A DNA stretch of 64,000 nucleotides from Tetrahymena thermophila SB210 (Eukaryota; Ciliophora; Oligohymenophorea; Hymenostomatida; Tetrahymenidae): assembly GCF_000189635.1 (NCBI RefSeq), contig NW_002476418.1, positions 310,001-374,000 on the forward strand. Direction: 5' to 3'. The position numbers and the translations under genes are program-made. Numbering within the stretch: the first letter of the stretch is position 1; each line of letters starts with the position of its first letter. The notes beneath the pieces were generated by a model that was not told the DNA's origin, made no database searches, and saw only the letters and a program-made list of their open reading frames with translations. Below are positions 62,201 to 64,000 of this stretch, piece after piece.

Positions 62201-64000
62201 TCCAAATATTTAATCCTGCAGCCTTTATGGTTCTATTAAACTTTATTTTCATTAGCTTAACCTATTTTAGTCCTTACTTTTTATATTTTACTGGCATTAA
62301 TATTTAAACTGATAAAAAAAGATAACTTTTTCCTGAATTATTTAAGAACAGCTTTAATTTTTACATATCTTTACTTCTTCCCTATGGTAGTTACTCTCTT
62401 AAGCAGATCTATAAATTGTATACAAATAGGTGATAAGTACTATTTAGATCTTGATTATAATATTGACTGTATGGATTCTAAATATCATTAACCCTATGTA
62501 ATTTACTTCTCTCTACCTTTACTAATAATTTGGGCTTTAATAATACCTTTATTCTTATTCAGAAATGTTAGAAATGGAAAAAAATAAAAATGGTCTATTT
62601 TCAAAGAGGTTAAATATTCGTTTGTATTTGCTGGATTCAAAGATAAATTTTTTTATTGGGAATTTGGCAAACTATTTTATAAATCACTATTAATATCAAT
62701 TTCCATATTACTACAATAAAATTAATAGTTAAAGGTAAATATAATTTAAAATTTAAATAAAAATCTATTAAAATTTTTAATTTAAAATATTTTTTTAAAA
62801 TGTAGACCTCATTGATGAATAGTATTATTTTATTGTGGATATGTATAATCTTTAAATCAAATCCTTATACTGTTAATGACTTTAATAATTTATTATAGAA
62901 ATCAGCCATTATAACCTCGATTTCATTGAATATATTATCTATATTAGACAATAAGTTAACTGATTAGCTATTTTAAAGAACCATTTTCACTTTGGCTTTA
63001 ATCTTTGTAAACTTAATGTTTATTTTGTAAATAGCTTAAAGATTATTTACAAAAACCATTCCTTTTGACTAAAATGAGAGAAATGTAATTCATAATATTC
63101 TGTATTATCTAAAAGTTAAATATCCACGATTTTTTAAGAATATTTAAATTGAGAATAAGCTAAAAATTTAATCTCTCATCAAGTTAAAAAATGTAAAAAG
63201 AAAAATTAGAATGCTTGTACAATATCTCAAAAATTATGATTTTTATAATCAAGAAAGTATTCAATAACATTTCGGCCTATCAAAAGCTTTAGTAGATAAT
63301 AGTAGCTCTTAGCGATTTCAAACTTCAAAATTTGCACTTTAAAAATTCAATCAAATTTTTAGTAAAAATTCTTAAAGAAAACTAAATTAAAAGTCCAGCT
63401 TGAAGAAAAAATTGTCATTTTATTCAAGAGCTACGAACTAAAGCCCTTTAAGTAAATAAATTTAAGTATATTAAAACTCAAACTAATTTTTAAAATTTAA
63501 TAATAAGTTAAAGAATAATAATAAAGTATACAGACTGATAAATCTTAAGAAAATATTTTTACTATTATTTCACCCTAATCAGAAAAATGTGAGACAATCA
63601 ACTTTAAAGATGAAATAGATTCTACTAACTATTGAATATATATATTTATTGGTAAAATAAAATCAATTACTTAGAAACGCTTTATCAACAGCAATTTCTT
63701 TATTAATTATATATTCATAAATTATTCTAAAATTATTGTATTCAAATAAAAAAATATTTTTATATAAAAAAATTATTTTTGCTGTAAATTCATAAAATTT
63801 AACATAAACGCTCTAAATAAAATAAAAAATAATTATTAATATAAGACCCTCACTTTAATCAGTCATATTAAACTTCAGAATTATTTTAAAAGAAATATTT
63901 CATTTATTTTTTAAGCAATTAAAATTAACTAAAACAATTTTTTTTATTGATTTTAAGTATCAAATAACATTTATTTATACAAATAATTATAATTATTATT
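53204..64000 (+). CDS. Giant multi-pass membrane protein, copy C (runs off the window)
   Basis: Exons 53204-54205, 54269-56581, 56636-56797, 57015-61418, 61693-61966, 62031-62734 and 62806 to beyond the end. Exons 3-6 match copies A and B in length exactly. Architecture as in copy A: signal peptide and Cys-rich N-terminus in exon 1, beta-rich ectodomain in exons 2-4, beta-helix-like GGAISI/GGAINLS rungs, CxxC box, membrane segments in exons 5-7, basic tail. The tail near 63600-63760 agrees with A at protein level (EYIYLLVKQNQLLRNA). No in-frame TGA occurs before 64000, so the end lies outside or at an unplaced intron. Confidence 0.83.

Noticed and set aside
1-64000. Telomeric (G4T2) repeats or a chromosome-breakage sequence
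   Set aside because: I looked for CCCCAA/GGGGTT tracts and the 15-base Tetrahymena breakage motif and saw none, so nothing marks a chromosome end here.

Overview
The window looks like nuclear DNA of an oligohymenophorean ciliate, most likely a Tetrahymena. It is extremely A+T-rich. Every recognisable protein reads through TAA and TAG as glutamine and stops only at TGA, and introns are short, AT-rich and GT-AG. The clearest proof of the code is in the two papain-family proteases, whose catalytic oxyanion-hole glutamine is itself encoded by TAA. A standard-code ORF search therefore breaks these genes into fragments, so the gene models here were rebuilt by hand with the ciliate code.

Left part, 1-20 kb: a cathepsin L-like protease (929-2056), a phospholipid scramblase (3354-4343), a strikingly GC-rich ~62-bp minisatellite of about 3.4 kb (4828-8230), an unrecognised 516-residue protein (8435-10052), a strong isolated hairpin (10305-10350), a minus-strand two-domain fluoride exporter of the CrcB/FEX family (11319-12419), a second cathepsin L paralogue (15466-16608), and a leucine-rich-repeat gene (17519-19792). 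In the LRR gene nearly every repeat is one ~93-nt exon and all introns have the same phase.

Right part, 20-64 kb: a threefold tandem segmental duplication. Each unit carries a U1 snRNA gene (20402, 36272, 49660), a variable array of ~300-bp repeats, a CAAA-rich modular repeat, and one giant gene (24045, 38215, 53204). The giant genes encode ~3,300-residue secreted-domain/multi-pass membrane proteins with a signal peptide, Cys-rich N-terminus, beta-rich and beta-helix-like ectodomain, a CxxC box and about eight C-terminal membrane segments. All three copies share seven exons with matching boundaries. The large fourth exon is exactly 4404 nt in each. The third copy runs off the window.

The most interesting item is a fourth, divergent U1-like gene at 35454-35622. 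It keeps the upstream promoter element at the same distance, the Sm site and all four stem-loops, with stems rewritten by compensatory changes. Its 5'-splice-site-recognition sequence is altered from ACUUACCUG to AAUUACAAU. It looks like a variant U1 snRNA rather than a decaying pseudogene, and it may suit the GTAATT-type 5' splice sites found in the neighbouring giant genes.

All functional assignments rest on motif recognition by eye. Exon models rest on frame continuity and, for the giant genes, on agreement of three copies.
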